From Montifringilla adamsi (taxonomy: Eukaryota; Chordata; Aves; Passeriformes; Passeridae), in NCBI GenBank assembly GCA_017590115.1, contig JAGGNK010012559.1, positions 2,091,236-2,155,235 on the forward strand: a stretch of 64,000 nucleotides of DNA, read 5' to 3'. Of the stretch, positions 1 to 45,500 are shown in pieces (position 1 is the first letter of the stretch; the number at the start of each line of letters is the position of its first letter). The notes under the pieces are model-generated. The model did no database searches. It was not told the DNA's origin and saw nothing but the letters and a program-made list of their open reading frames with translations. Made by a program: the position numbers and the translations under genes.

Positions 1-34287
<34,287 letters not shown>

Positions 34288-35945
34288 GAGGACTCCTGGC
34301 AGGATGGATCCTGGAAGCTCCGCTCCCGGCCGCCCCACCCGCGCTCACCTGGCACAGGTTCGCATGCACACACCCCCTTCGCCACCGCAGACGGACACTG
34401 CCGAGCCCGGCCGGGCCCTCGGGGCCCCGCTGCCCCGCCCAGGCCCGGCAGCGCTCCGGAGGAGCCCGGCACAGCTGGCCTTGGCACCAGACTCGAGCTG
34501 TGGGCGTTGGAAGCGGGGGGTCTCTTCCCTGCTGCCCAGCCAGCACTTCTCCGTGAGCTCCCGGTCCTGCTTTCCTGGGATGGAGCAGCTCCAGGCAGTG
34601 TCCCTGGGGACCGGGTGTTTGCCTCAGCTCCTCGCTGGGCCTGCTGGGGCAGCCCCTGGCACTGAGCCTGCCCAGCCTCAAGGGGCTCGGTGCCCGCAGC
34701 CTGCCCTCAGCCCCTGGCACCACAGCGAGCTCAGAGCCGTGACCAGCCAGCTGTCTCCAGACAAGGGCAGCCCGTCCACCGGCTCTGCCTGCCCCCAGCT
34801 CCTGCTGTGGCTCCAGCTGGGCACACCGGGCTGGGGGCCTTTATATTTATTCCAGACTGGGGAGGCCGTGTGGGAGCGTGGAGAGAGCTGGGAGAGCTGA
34901 GGAGCAGGGCTGGGCCTGGCGTGCCCCTGGGCTGGTGTTGGAGGCTGCCTGGATGCTGCAGGACTCAGCTGATCCTTCTCGCCTTTTTTTTATTTTCTTT
35001 TTAATTTGGAATTTTTTTTTTACTAAGGAATAGTCTGTTTCAAACGATGAGATGATTTTTCTACCTGTGTTGAACTCGCAACTCTTGGTGGTTTTTAGCC
35101 AGAGCTGCTAAGGTTTGTCTTCCCAGGGGCAGTCCTGCTCCTCTAGAGTTTTGGTATGTCCCAGCTCAGCGTGTGTGAGGGTTTTGGGTCTGGCCAGAGC
35201 ACCCCGGGGTGGTGGCCTGTCCTGGCATCGCTCCTCCTCTGAGGGCTTTGCCCTTCCCGAGGCACCTATTGGTCTCAGGCAGTTTAATGTATTTATTTTT
35301 GATGGCACTTGAGTGCTTCCCGTGGTCCCAGACACGTTTCTGCAGCTGCACAAGGAGTGTCAGAGTGGAGCCACCAGCTGTGCCAGCGCAGTGTCCCCTG
35401 GACAGCAGCTGCCAGCTCAGGGCTGCCCGGACCCCAGAGCATCACTGGCACCAGCCTGGCCTGAGCTGGGACAGGGCTGATGGGGCCAGCACGGGCTGTC
35501 CCCAGGGTGTGCCCACACACACACCTCAGCACGCTTCCTCTGCAGTGACCAAAGGGCTGGGACAGAATCTCCACTCCAAGCACTTCCTTCTCCTGTCCCC
35601 AGCTCACCTCTGCATCCCGAGCCGCAGCTCACACCCTCCCCTGCAGCCTCGAGGGCCTGGCCAGCAGCAGGACGGGCCCCTGTGGTGACCAACCCTCCAG
35701 GCTCTTGCACTGAGTCAGGTTTACCCCTAAGGGGCAAAGTTGCAAAAAAAAAAAAAAAGAAAAAATACCCCAAACCCTAAAGTAATAAAAAGGCAAAATG
35801 GCTTTTTGTCCTGTAGCGGGGCTGGGGCTCTGGCTGCTCACAGGGCCCTCGGTGTGACCCGGCCCCTGGCAGGGTCAGCCCGTGCTTTCCTCTGCACTTA
35901 TTTTACGTTGACTTGTTTATAAATAAAAGGATACCAAGTTCCTCC
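34288..35945 (+). other. SCMH1: SCMH1 3' untranslated region
   Basis: Sequence from the stop codon to about 18 bases past the last AATAAA. It is GC-rich at first, then has T-rich stretches near 34985-35030, a poly(A) run near 35744-35759, and AATAAA hexamers at 35784 and 35922. The exact cleavage site is inferred. Confidence 0.7.
35922..35927 (+). terminator. SCMH1: probable SCMH1 polyadenylation signal
   Basis: Canonical AATAAA in an AT-rich context 1.63 kb after the SCMH1 stop codon. A second AATAAA lies upstream at 35784-35789 and could give a slightly shorter transcript. Confidence 0.65.
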
Positions 35946-36570
35946 CCGCAGTTTGTGCACTGATGCAGCGCCGGGCTGAGCCCCGGGACTGAGCCCCGGC
36001 TGCCCTGGGCAGGGAGGGAGAGCAGGGCCAGCGTGGGGCTGGGGTTGATTCGTGAGGCTGGCAAAGCACATCGTGTCCTCCCCGAGTCCACCAGCCCTTG
36101 AGGCACCCCCAGAACCACAGGGTGCTCCCAGGACTTGTCCCAGCAGAGCTGTTCCTGAGCCCAGAGCCAGGGCTGAGGCTGCTCTGGGGACAGCAGTGGT
36201 GGCAGTGACAGCTCCACATCACCCCATGGCCCAGGGACACAGCTCTGTCCTGCACCGGGCAAGAAACCTGTGGAGGAGGGGGTGGGACAAACCCTCCTGG
36301 GGCAGCTCAAAGCCACTGGAAACCTTTTTCTGCCCTGCAAAGCCTGCAGGCTCAGCCCAGGCTGCCCAGGTTTCTCCAGGGCTGGAAGGGAGCTCAGTAA
36401 CTTCCGACTTTGGAGCTCTACATCTAACTCCACTTTGAATACAGCTCACAAGTGTTTGCCATCTTAGGGGGGATTAATTCAAGATTGGGCAGTCGCTTCA
36501 ATCCTTTCCTTCCTTCCTTCCCTCCCTCCGAGTAGGCAGGAACAGAGCAGGCTCAGGGGTCCTTACTCAG
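35946..36570. other. spacer between convergent SCMH1 and CTPS1
   Basis: Short region between the predicted 3' end of SCMH1 and the farthest plausible 3' end of CTPS1. It holds a CCTT/CCTC microsatellite near 36506-36530 and no open frame I can assign. In human the gene SLFNL1 sits in this interval; none is seen here. Confidence 0.65.
36506..36530 (+). repeat. CCTT/CCTC microsatellite
   Basis: Short run of CCTT units passing into CCTC, in the spacer between the two genes. Confidence 0.7.
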
Positions 36571-36587
36571 TTTGTTACAAATGAGCA

Positions 36588-36593
36588 TTTAAT
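36588..36593 (-). terminator. CTPS1: candidate distal CTPS1 polyadenylation signal
   Basis: ATTAAA on the minus strand 2.9 kb after the stop codon. If used, the CTPS1 transcript would end only about 0.6 kb from the SCMH1 3' end. Weaker hexamer than the proximal one. Confidence 0.3.
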
Positions 36594-39260
36594 GACCGAG
36601 TCAGTTGCATTTCAGGAGAAAAAAAACCACAGTTGTGCTGCAGCTGAGGGAGGATCTCACCCTGCCCCAGGACAGCCAGGCCAGGGCAGGCTGGGCAGTA
36701 GCAGAGCACTGCAACTGGAGAATTCCTTCCTGCACAACAGCTGGAACTGGCACACGAGGAATGCTTGAAGCTCTCCAGGCTCACAGCAGCTTTACAGGGA
36801 ATATTTCAAACAACTGAGGATGAAAGCAAGGGGTGTGGGGAGATCACTGGGGAGGGACAGGACAGGGCTTGGTTTTGTGGCTCAGCCAGGTCTGACCATG
36901 CAGCTCTCCGAAACTCCACGAAGCTGCTGAAGTCTGAGTGTGCAACGTCAGACAAGGGAGACACTTTCCTTCCTTTCTTTCCCCTCAGTCAAGGGCCACA
37001 CAGGACAGGGAACCGAGGCAGTTCAGCCCCCTCAGCACCACACAGCTGGACAGCAACACCCACCGGCCCAGGCAGTAACACCGAGGGGAGGCGAGCCCTT
37101 CCCGCAGGAACAGCCCCTGCAGGAGGAAGGGCTCCCACTGCAGGAGCCCAGCACATGACTCCAACGTGGACAAAAAGGCAACAAAAGGCTCTGCTTCAAA
37201 TCCATAAGAAGCACCAGGAGCTGCTGTGTCCCAGGCCAGGGACACAGTTCAAGGCAGCAGTGGAAGTGGTTCAGTGGTTCGCTCTGTTCTCAGCCCCCCC
37301 TTGATGCAAGGGGTCGGAGTTTCCCAGCCCCAGGAGCAGCTCCAGGAGCACAGGGAGGGCTCACAGGGGCCCCTGGGTCAGGGCTTCCCTGGCAGCTTTG
37401 TTCTCCTGCCCCCCAGCCTGATCCCAGTTAATCACATCCCTGCAGTGACACGTCAGCCAGAGCTGAGCATGTTCCAGAGTAACACTATTCCAGGAAGATC
37501 TTCCTGGTTACAAATTCATAGTGACAATGAATGAATGCACCAAGAGCACCAGTGCCAAAGGTTTGCAAATGCTACTGAAAAAAAAAAAAAAGACCAAAAA
37601 TCATCCCCTTCCCCCTTTTTCTGAAAAAAAAAAAAAAAAACCAAACCAAAAAGGCTGCATGAAGCTGCCCAGAGCCCTCTCTGCAGCGCAGCCCAGCTCA
37701 GACACTAAGCCAGCCCCCAAAATCTTGTGCCATCCATAATTTCACCAGTAAGTAAAGACTGAGGAGGGAGCAGAGAGCCTGGAGAAAGCAACTCCACTGT
37801 CAGTGTCCAAGGCACCCTGATGGCAAGCACTGCCTGCACATGTGCCATGGGGTTCCCCTCAACACAGCAAATCCCAACCCCAGCTTGCTTTGACCTCCAA
37901 GCTGGTGCAACTGAAAGAACTGAAGGAAGTCTGGAGGGGCCTCTGTGAACTCTCCTCCACAAATAACCAAGTTCTATAGAGAAAATAAAGGAAGGACAGA
38001 AGAGCTGAGGAAATAAGGGACAGGATCTCAGAATAAAAATTATAAACCCATAAATTAGGAAAGCCCAAAGCTGAGGGTGTTGAAGCTACTGCTGTAAGAA
38101 CACCTGGAAAACCTAATGGAGACTCCTCTCTGCAGCAAGGACACACCTGGAGAGAGAGAAAAGGAGCAGGAATTACCAACAGGGAAGAGCCACAGGCTGG
38201 AACAGCTCAGCACTGAGGCAGAGTCCGACACGTGGGCCCTGGCCAGAGCCCTGTGCCCAGCTCAGGGGTGTCTCAGCTCCACAGGGGCCCTGTGGCACCT
38301 CCAAAGGCACTGAACTGCCCCCCTGGACAGGGGCTCCTTCCACACAGAGCACAGGCAGTGAGCTCAGCCACGACTGAGCCCCTGCCCTGCCCACAGCCAG
38401 CACCAAAGCAGCAGTTTCACTGTGCTGCAGCCCTAACTAAGAGAGCTGGGCTGACACAAGTCCCAGGACACTGCCACCCTCCCCACAGCTTCCTCATGTG
38501 GGGACAGCCTCCAAACCACCAGACCTGCCCCATTAGGGAACACAGGGAATGCTGTCAGTGAGACCAAGGTTCAGAGTATCTTCAGGATCAAAATTTATAG
38601 GGAGAATTATTCAGCTGTTGGTGTTGTGGAACAGCCCAACACCCAGCAATCACATCTGGTCCCAGTCCTGTGCCCAGGGATGACAAGCACTCCTGTGACA
38701 GACTGGGGCTGGCCCTGCTTTCCCCCTGCAGGTCACTCTGGAAGGGGGAGGAGGGAGGGGCTGCACCTCTTCAGGGCCCTGGCACTCAGCAGTGGAGCCC
38801 TGCTGCCACCCCACAGGGGTGTGCAGATGCTGCTCAGCTCCTGCAAAACCCCCTCACAAGCCAGCCAGAGCAGGGGCAGGTCTCACATCCATAATCACCC
38901 ACTGCACAGAGGGAGGATGCAAATGTAAAGTCTGCCTGTTTTGCTGGTGCAGTCCGAGTGCCAGGTTTTAGTGTCTTCTCCTTCCCAGGACTGGGTACAT
39001 CCAGTTTTCACATCCCTGTAACACCTGCAGCCCTTAGAGAGCAGAGCTTGAGCTCTAGGCCTGACAGGATCTGCTGTCCCATGAGATGGACACAATGGAT
39101 AATTCCAAGATGTTCTTTTACTGTGGTGAGGGACTGCAAAATACTGAATTTCCTAAACCCAGGAACCCCTTGTGCAGCTCTGCCCCTATTTCCAGGACTG
39201 TGTGCTCCACTGGTGCTTTTATCCAAATCTAACCCCAAATTCCTGAGCGTGTATTTGCAT

Positions 39261-39266
39261 TTTATT
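39261..39266 (-). terminator. CTPS1: candidate proximal CTPS1 polyadenylation signal
   Basis: AATAAA on the minus strand about 220 bases after the CTPS1 stop codon. Use of this site would give a short 3' UTR. Confidence 0.4.
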
Positions 39267-39485
39267 GTGTGTCACTCTGCTAAGGGACACCCATCCCCAG
39301 CTGTTACACAGACAGAGGCAGCACCCAGCCCTCAGCACAGCTGGAACACAAGTGCAAGCAGCAGCACACCTCATGGTGCCCCAGCTTTCTACCAAATAAC
39401 GTGGCAGTCAGTTGCCACAAGCAAAGACTGGCCAAGAAATGTTTTCCAAAAGGAAGAGGCTGAGATCATGAAACATTACCAGGAA

Positions 39486-39570
39486 TCAGTCGTGGTTTGC
39501 TGAAGGGAACTTCAGCTCTGTTATCTCTAGGTCAGGAGAGCTGCTGCCACTCCGGTCACTGTAGGTGTCC
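39486..39570 (-). CDS. CTPS1: CTPS1 terminal coding exon 17: phospho-tail and stop
   Basis: 85 bases, phase 2 in, TGA at 39486-39488. [20 protein letters not shown] and the ending NHD match the family. The Ser cluster SGSSSP corresponds to the human regulatory phosphorylation region around Ser568-Ser575. Human Ser578 is Leu here. Confidence 0.96.
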
Positions 39571-42500
39571 CTGCAGGAGTCAAAGATTTGGGGTTAGGGA
39601 GCACAAGTGCTTTAAGGACAGATAATGTGGGATGCTGCAGCACAGGGAAAACTTCAGCTCCTCTGCTGCAAGGAGCCATTTCAAACTCAAATGTGCAAAA
39701 GCAGAGTTAAAATATCCCTCCCCCTTGGAGGCACTGAAATGAGAGTGCCTCACACATGAAACTCCTCTGGACCACACCTGGCCACTGTGATGTTGACACC
39801 AACAGGAATCCCGTGGTGCAGCTGCACTGCAGCTCAGCCCACAAAGCCAACACTTTCCTTTTGGCAGTGCTTTTGCCTGGGCTTGATACAGGCACTGCTA
39901 ATTCTCCTCTGCATTTGGTGTGGTTTTTGTTTAGTGCCTGTCAGCACTCGGCAACCCCTCAGTGTGAGGAGAACAGGTCAGTACCAAATGGTTGTTATTT
40001 GTTGCACAGTCCTGAGTGCCAAAGGGAATTGCAGACACTGGAGCAACCCCTCAGTGTGAGAACAGGTCAGTACCAAATGGTTGTTATTTGTTGCACAGTC
40101 CTGAGTGCCAAAGGGAATTGCAGACACTGGGGAACAGCAGAACCAAGTAACTGCACCATTAAATCCACCCAAAACACCACTTGCTTTGCAAACTGAAACA
40201 AAGAAAGCTGAAGTCAGCAGAAAAAAAAAAATTATGAGGCTGCAACCACCAGGGCCTGTTCTTTAAACCGCCAACAGGAACAGGTTTCTCATGGACCAGC
40301 CTGTAGGTGGGACTTTTCTGAGGAATGCAGGGAAAAGCCCATGAGGTCTGCAGTCACGAAAAAGAGCAGGCCCAACCCCCAAAGAGCCTGACTGACAGCA
40401 CAAGGCTGCAGATCTCCTCTCCCTGCAGCCAGGGCCTCTCTGCAGGACTGCCCCACAATCAGCCTCAACACACCAGACAGGAGCTTTCAAAAGAAGAGTG
40501 GAAAGAAGGGGGGTGCAATACCAAGTTATGCCCAGGAGCTCTGTGCCAAGAGGATGCTCTGGGTTATCCTGCAGGAAGCAGCACTGTCCTGTGACAGCTC
40601 TGACTGGGGTGTGTCAGAAACCCACCTGGGGGAGAGCCTGCAGCCCTTCTGCAGGTAATGGGTGAGTCTCCCTGCAGATGCCAGGAGGAGCCCGAAGTAT
40701 GGGGGTGATGGCTTGATGGGCCTGGAGAGGAACTCGGGGTGATACTGAACACCAACGAAGAAAGGATGCTCTGAGAACAAACAAAACACTCATGTCAAGT
40801 CTCTCAAGCTTGTGGCTGAGCTGCAGGTGAAATCCTGATTATGTTGAAGCCCTGATGATGGGGACATATTATTTCCCTTTTTTGTCCATAAATGAAGAGG
40901 GACATGGGATTTTATTTTTACCATCGTTTGAAGGATGGAATTGAGACAGTCTGAATGGGTCCCACATTAAAACTTGCTCCATTCCCTCCAAACACTTTCC
41001 CTTGTCCATCCCACACCCACAAATCCTTTTTGCTTAAGGACTCACCTTCCAGCTCAACCACTTCCATCCGCTCTCCCTCCTCATCCTGCCCCACAAACTT
41101 CAGACCTTGCTCTTCAAAACACTTTTTCAGCTCTGGATTGACCTAGAAAATCAGAAGCAAGACAAGCCATGATCTCTTGTGTCTGGCTTACACAGGAAAG
41201 CTCAATACCTACATGAGCATTTTTACCTCAAATCTGTGTCTGTGTCTCTCTTCCAAGAAATCATGATCTCCATACAGCTTCCCTGCAGCAGAAGTAAGAT
41301 GTTCCTTAGAGCAGTGATCACAGCTTTTAACACATTCACTTGACCAGCATCCTTCAGAATTTGCCACTTCTGGAGGGGATCAAATTCCCTGATCCTCATT
41401 CCCCACCAGAAGAGTGGGATCTGCCATTCAGGGATGCTTCAACATCCCCAGGCCTCACTGCCCCAAGCCATTCCCAGGAAACATTTCCAGAAGAGGCAAG
41501 AAGGGCCTTACTCATGACTGAATTCTTGGTTTGGAAGAGTGTCCTCCTCTTGCCAAGCCTCATTGTCCCACCCATTTGCCCAGGATTATGTTCTGGCATG
41601 TCTATGACCTGTGGAAAGAATTCAGAGGGAGGTGAGAATCAGGGAGGAATAACAATAACAGGCAGACTCTGACACATAAAAGGAAAAAATTCCCACCAAC
41701 ATTCATGCAAAAAACCAAGGAAAGCAGCCCAAGGAACACTGTCTTGACAAGGCAGACCAACAGAACCAGGTTAGCTGGCTGAGGTGTTCAGCACATATGG
41801 GAGGCTAGTGGATATTCAGGGAACTTTCACAGAGGAAATGGCCTCAGTCAGAGTTTACACAGATTGCACACACCAATACTGTGCTGTTCACTGAACTGCA
41901 TGTTAAACCAATTTATGAAAACAAAACCCCCAAATCAGAATTGCTCACTCTTTGATAAATACCATCATATGCTATTTTTTCATAAGTTCCTCACTTTGAG
42001 TAGCATTTTAAATTCTAGCAGAAGCCAATCATTATGGTGGACTCTGGACCAGAAACCCAGAGCCTTCCACAAATGCTCCAGGAATTCAGGTCTGTCTGGA
42101 GCTATCATACAACAGTTCAAGTTGGAAGGGACCTTAAAGCTCATCCCGTGCCACCCCTGCCATGGCAGGGACACCTCCCACTGTCCCAGGCTGCTCCAAG
42201 CCCCAGTGTCCAACCTGGCCTTGGGCACTCTGAGGGATCCAGGGGCAGCCACAGCTTCTCCTGGCAATCATGCCCAGGGATGTTCAAGAAAGTCTAGTAA
42301 GGATATCACAAGTAAATCACCATAAACTCACCACTGGATGAGAAGTTTTGGGGTCAAACTCTGTTGAGTTCGCATCTGCAACGTAAGGTTCAGCAGTCAG
42401 GAACACAGAGTGGCTCACACCATGGCATCACCTCCAGGACTGCCCCAGGGACAGCTGCTCCTCATCCCCAGCTGTGCCGAGCCCCCCCTCAGGCACACAA

Positions 42501-45500
42501 CACCCCAGGCAGCAGGAACAGGGCTGGCAGCACTGCTCAGTATCAGTTTCAAAGGCTGCAGTCAGGTGATAACCCACCCTCACTCAGGAAAAACACAGCT
42601 TCAAATACAGAAATAAAGACAGGGAGGGGGAAAGAAGCAGAATGGTCTGAGGAACTCCTTTTTCCTCACCTCATTACTGGAGAGAATCAAAATCAGGCTG
42701 AGAACTCAATTTAGCACTCTCTGAAGGGAGCTCTGTTAACAGGGACCTGCTCAATCCAAGCAGAGGGGCTCAGAAGGTAACTCCACTCACTGAAGGAGCT
42801 GCAACTGCTGGCTGGCTGAATTGCTTTTTGGGCTCCATTCCCACTGGCTGCAGTGGGAATTTGGCACATGTAGGCTGCCAAGGTGTTTCATTCAGGAGCT
42901 AAGAACCTCATGTTGAGCAATAGAAAGCTTTCTGTCATTATCAGCATGACTTAATCCATTGATTTTTATTTAAATAGGGTAGGGAAATTGCTCTTTTTAC
43001 TTTGAATTAGCAAAAGAGATTGGGATTTTTACAGGTCTAGGTAAAAAAATTAAACCTGTCTATGAAAAGCTTAAAATCACAGGTATCTAAAAAAATCAGT
43101 TATTACTCAAGCGACCCAAGAAATGACCAAAGGCAGGAAGAGTTTTGTGCCATTACCTTGCCAACCAAGGACACTGCGAGCAAACTCCACCACTGCCAAC
43201 TGCATTCCCAGACAGACTCCTGTGGAAGGACAGGCAGGACAGGGATCAGGCCAGGACAAGGACCTCTGAGCCCATGCTGCAAAGCACACACACCCTCACA
43301 GAGCATCCTGAGTCAGAGGAAAACCTGGATGAGGCAGATCTTTGACTGGGATTTAGGGATCTGTAGTCCTGGCAAGCTGTACTTCCCTCCCTTTCCCATC
43401 CCCTCTGCTCATACAGCAGTTGAGCCTCTCACCACAGACACTTCACTGAAATGCAGTCATGTATTTTCTGGTGCCAAGATCACCACAGCCTGAGCTGAAA
43501 CATCCCCAGACTGCTATCCCCTCATTACAGACTCCTTGTCAGCACACCCCAGCCAACTCTGACCACTTCAGAGCTAACCAGGGTGAGGCTGCACTGCCAG
43601 CTCAGCTGAGCACAGATCAGTGCCTTCCTCAGACAACTGCCTCAAATCTGCTCATCCCAGGCACCACTGGAGATCAGGGGAGCTCCTGCTGCAGACCAGT
43701 AAGGCTGTCCTTCAGCTTCCTTTATTTCTTCTTATGGATGAAACATGATTCTCACCTAAAAAGGGTTTTTTCTGTTTTCTTGCCCAGGAAATAGCTTGAA
43801 TTTTGCCTTCTGTCCCTCGAACACCAAATCCACCAGGAACCAGAACTCCACTGCATGAGGATGAAAAGATTCCATTCAGCATGGCTGCCCCAAACCACAC
43901 ACCCACAAATCACCCTGCCTCCCATAAAATCTTGGCCTTGCAAGACCTCTCCCTTGAAAAGGGCTCTGAAGTAGCCACGTGGCAAGGCCTGGCTGCAGCA
44001 GTTTCCACATGACTTCACATGAGCTGTCACATAAAGAGGGGGAAACATTTCATAAATGCCAATTTTACCTTCCCAAAGAGAGATCCCAAATATCTCACAG
44101 GTTACCATGCTGAAATGGTTCATGCTGTGGGACTCACACACCCTGCACCAAACATGTTTGCAAACACATCACCCAGCCAGGCCATGCTGAGGAAGCCCCT
44201 GGCTACAGCGTGAGGTTGTCCTAACACCAAACTCTGCAGGAGGTTCTTTCTTCTGCTCTCACTCAAATCCTGCTGCCATGAGAGGTAACAGGCCCCACTT
44301 GTTCTTGGTTTTGTGCTAATTCTTGGCACTCCTCTGCATACTAATGCTCTTCCCCCTCTCACACTTTATTTCTGAAGAACCTGGTAGCCCATTTACACAT
44401 TCCATTCTCACTCTGGCTCTAACAGCCTTCACCAGTACCTCTCCTTTCTCCTGATTTCCTCTGTTTCCACCTGATCATGCAGGTGTGCATATCCTCCTCA
44501 CCATGATGATTTCCCCCACTGCTGCCTTTCATCACCTCTCTCACTTACCTAACAATTCTCCACTTAACACCTTATCCTAAATGCCCCTGAGAGGTGTTTG
44601 GGGCCTTGTCAGAGTGTGCTGAAAACAGGTTTATCAGACATTCTCCAAGGACAGGGCCACAGCAGAACTTACTCAGCACCACAGAGCTTCTGCCACGCCT
44701 CGTGGTACCTGACAGGCTCCTCCTGCAGAGTGTCTGGCTCCAAGTCAGCAGAGTCAATGTACTGGGAAGAAATCCAAAAAGAGGATGATGAGATATTGCC
44801 ACCAGAGTGTATAGGACCTCCTGAATTCTCAATAAATTAAGACAGCATCATTCCTCCTGGACAGCTCTGGCTTTGTTTCCTAATGGATATTTTAGTTTTT
44901 TCTGGGCTGATTTCCCATCTGTTAGCCAACAGAACTCCTTTCCTCACCCCCCCGGTCTTGGTGCACAAACAGAACCCATGATTTCTGTGTCCTCCCCTCT
45001 CTGCAGCCCTGCTGTGACTCACACCACGTCCCTGAGCCCCAGCCTGTGATGTTCAATGTGAGGTGTTAATGCAGCACAGCGAGGTGGGAACGTGGGGCTG
45101 TGCAGACACAAACCACCACACAGAGAGGAAAACCCTATTCCTCTCTCATCAAATAAACATCTCCTTCAAGAGGCACTGCAGAATAAATAGGCTATGGTGA
45201 AACACAGGCTGCTGTAATTAAAGGGTGTTATGGCAATGGAAAAAAACCCTGCAATTTTTCCATTTTCTCATCTCCAGCATTCCAGTACCTCTGAACTTCT
45301 GGACATTCTGGCAGGCTGCTAACCCTTTAAAAGAACCATTTTGTCCTTCTTTGTTTGTTTTTCGGAAGTTGCAAAACTACCAATCAGTTCTTTATCTAAC
45401 TACAGCTACTCAGTTCTTCAGCACAAGATCTCCCTGCACAAGGCTCAGAGCTCACTTCACTTCTGAGCCACTCACACACAGCTGTGCCAGGAAATACCCA

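Larger units (their letters stand above)
36571..39485 (-). other. CTPS1 3' flank or 3' UTR
   Basis: Non-coding 2.9 kb downstream of the CTPS1 stop. It has poly(A) runs on the plus strand near 37577-37591 and 37624-37640 and no recognisable gene. How much is transcribed as 3' UTR depends on which polyadenylation signal is used. Confidence 0.55.
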
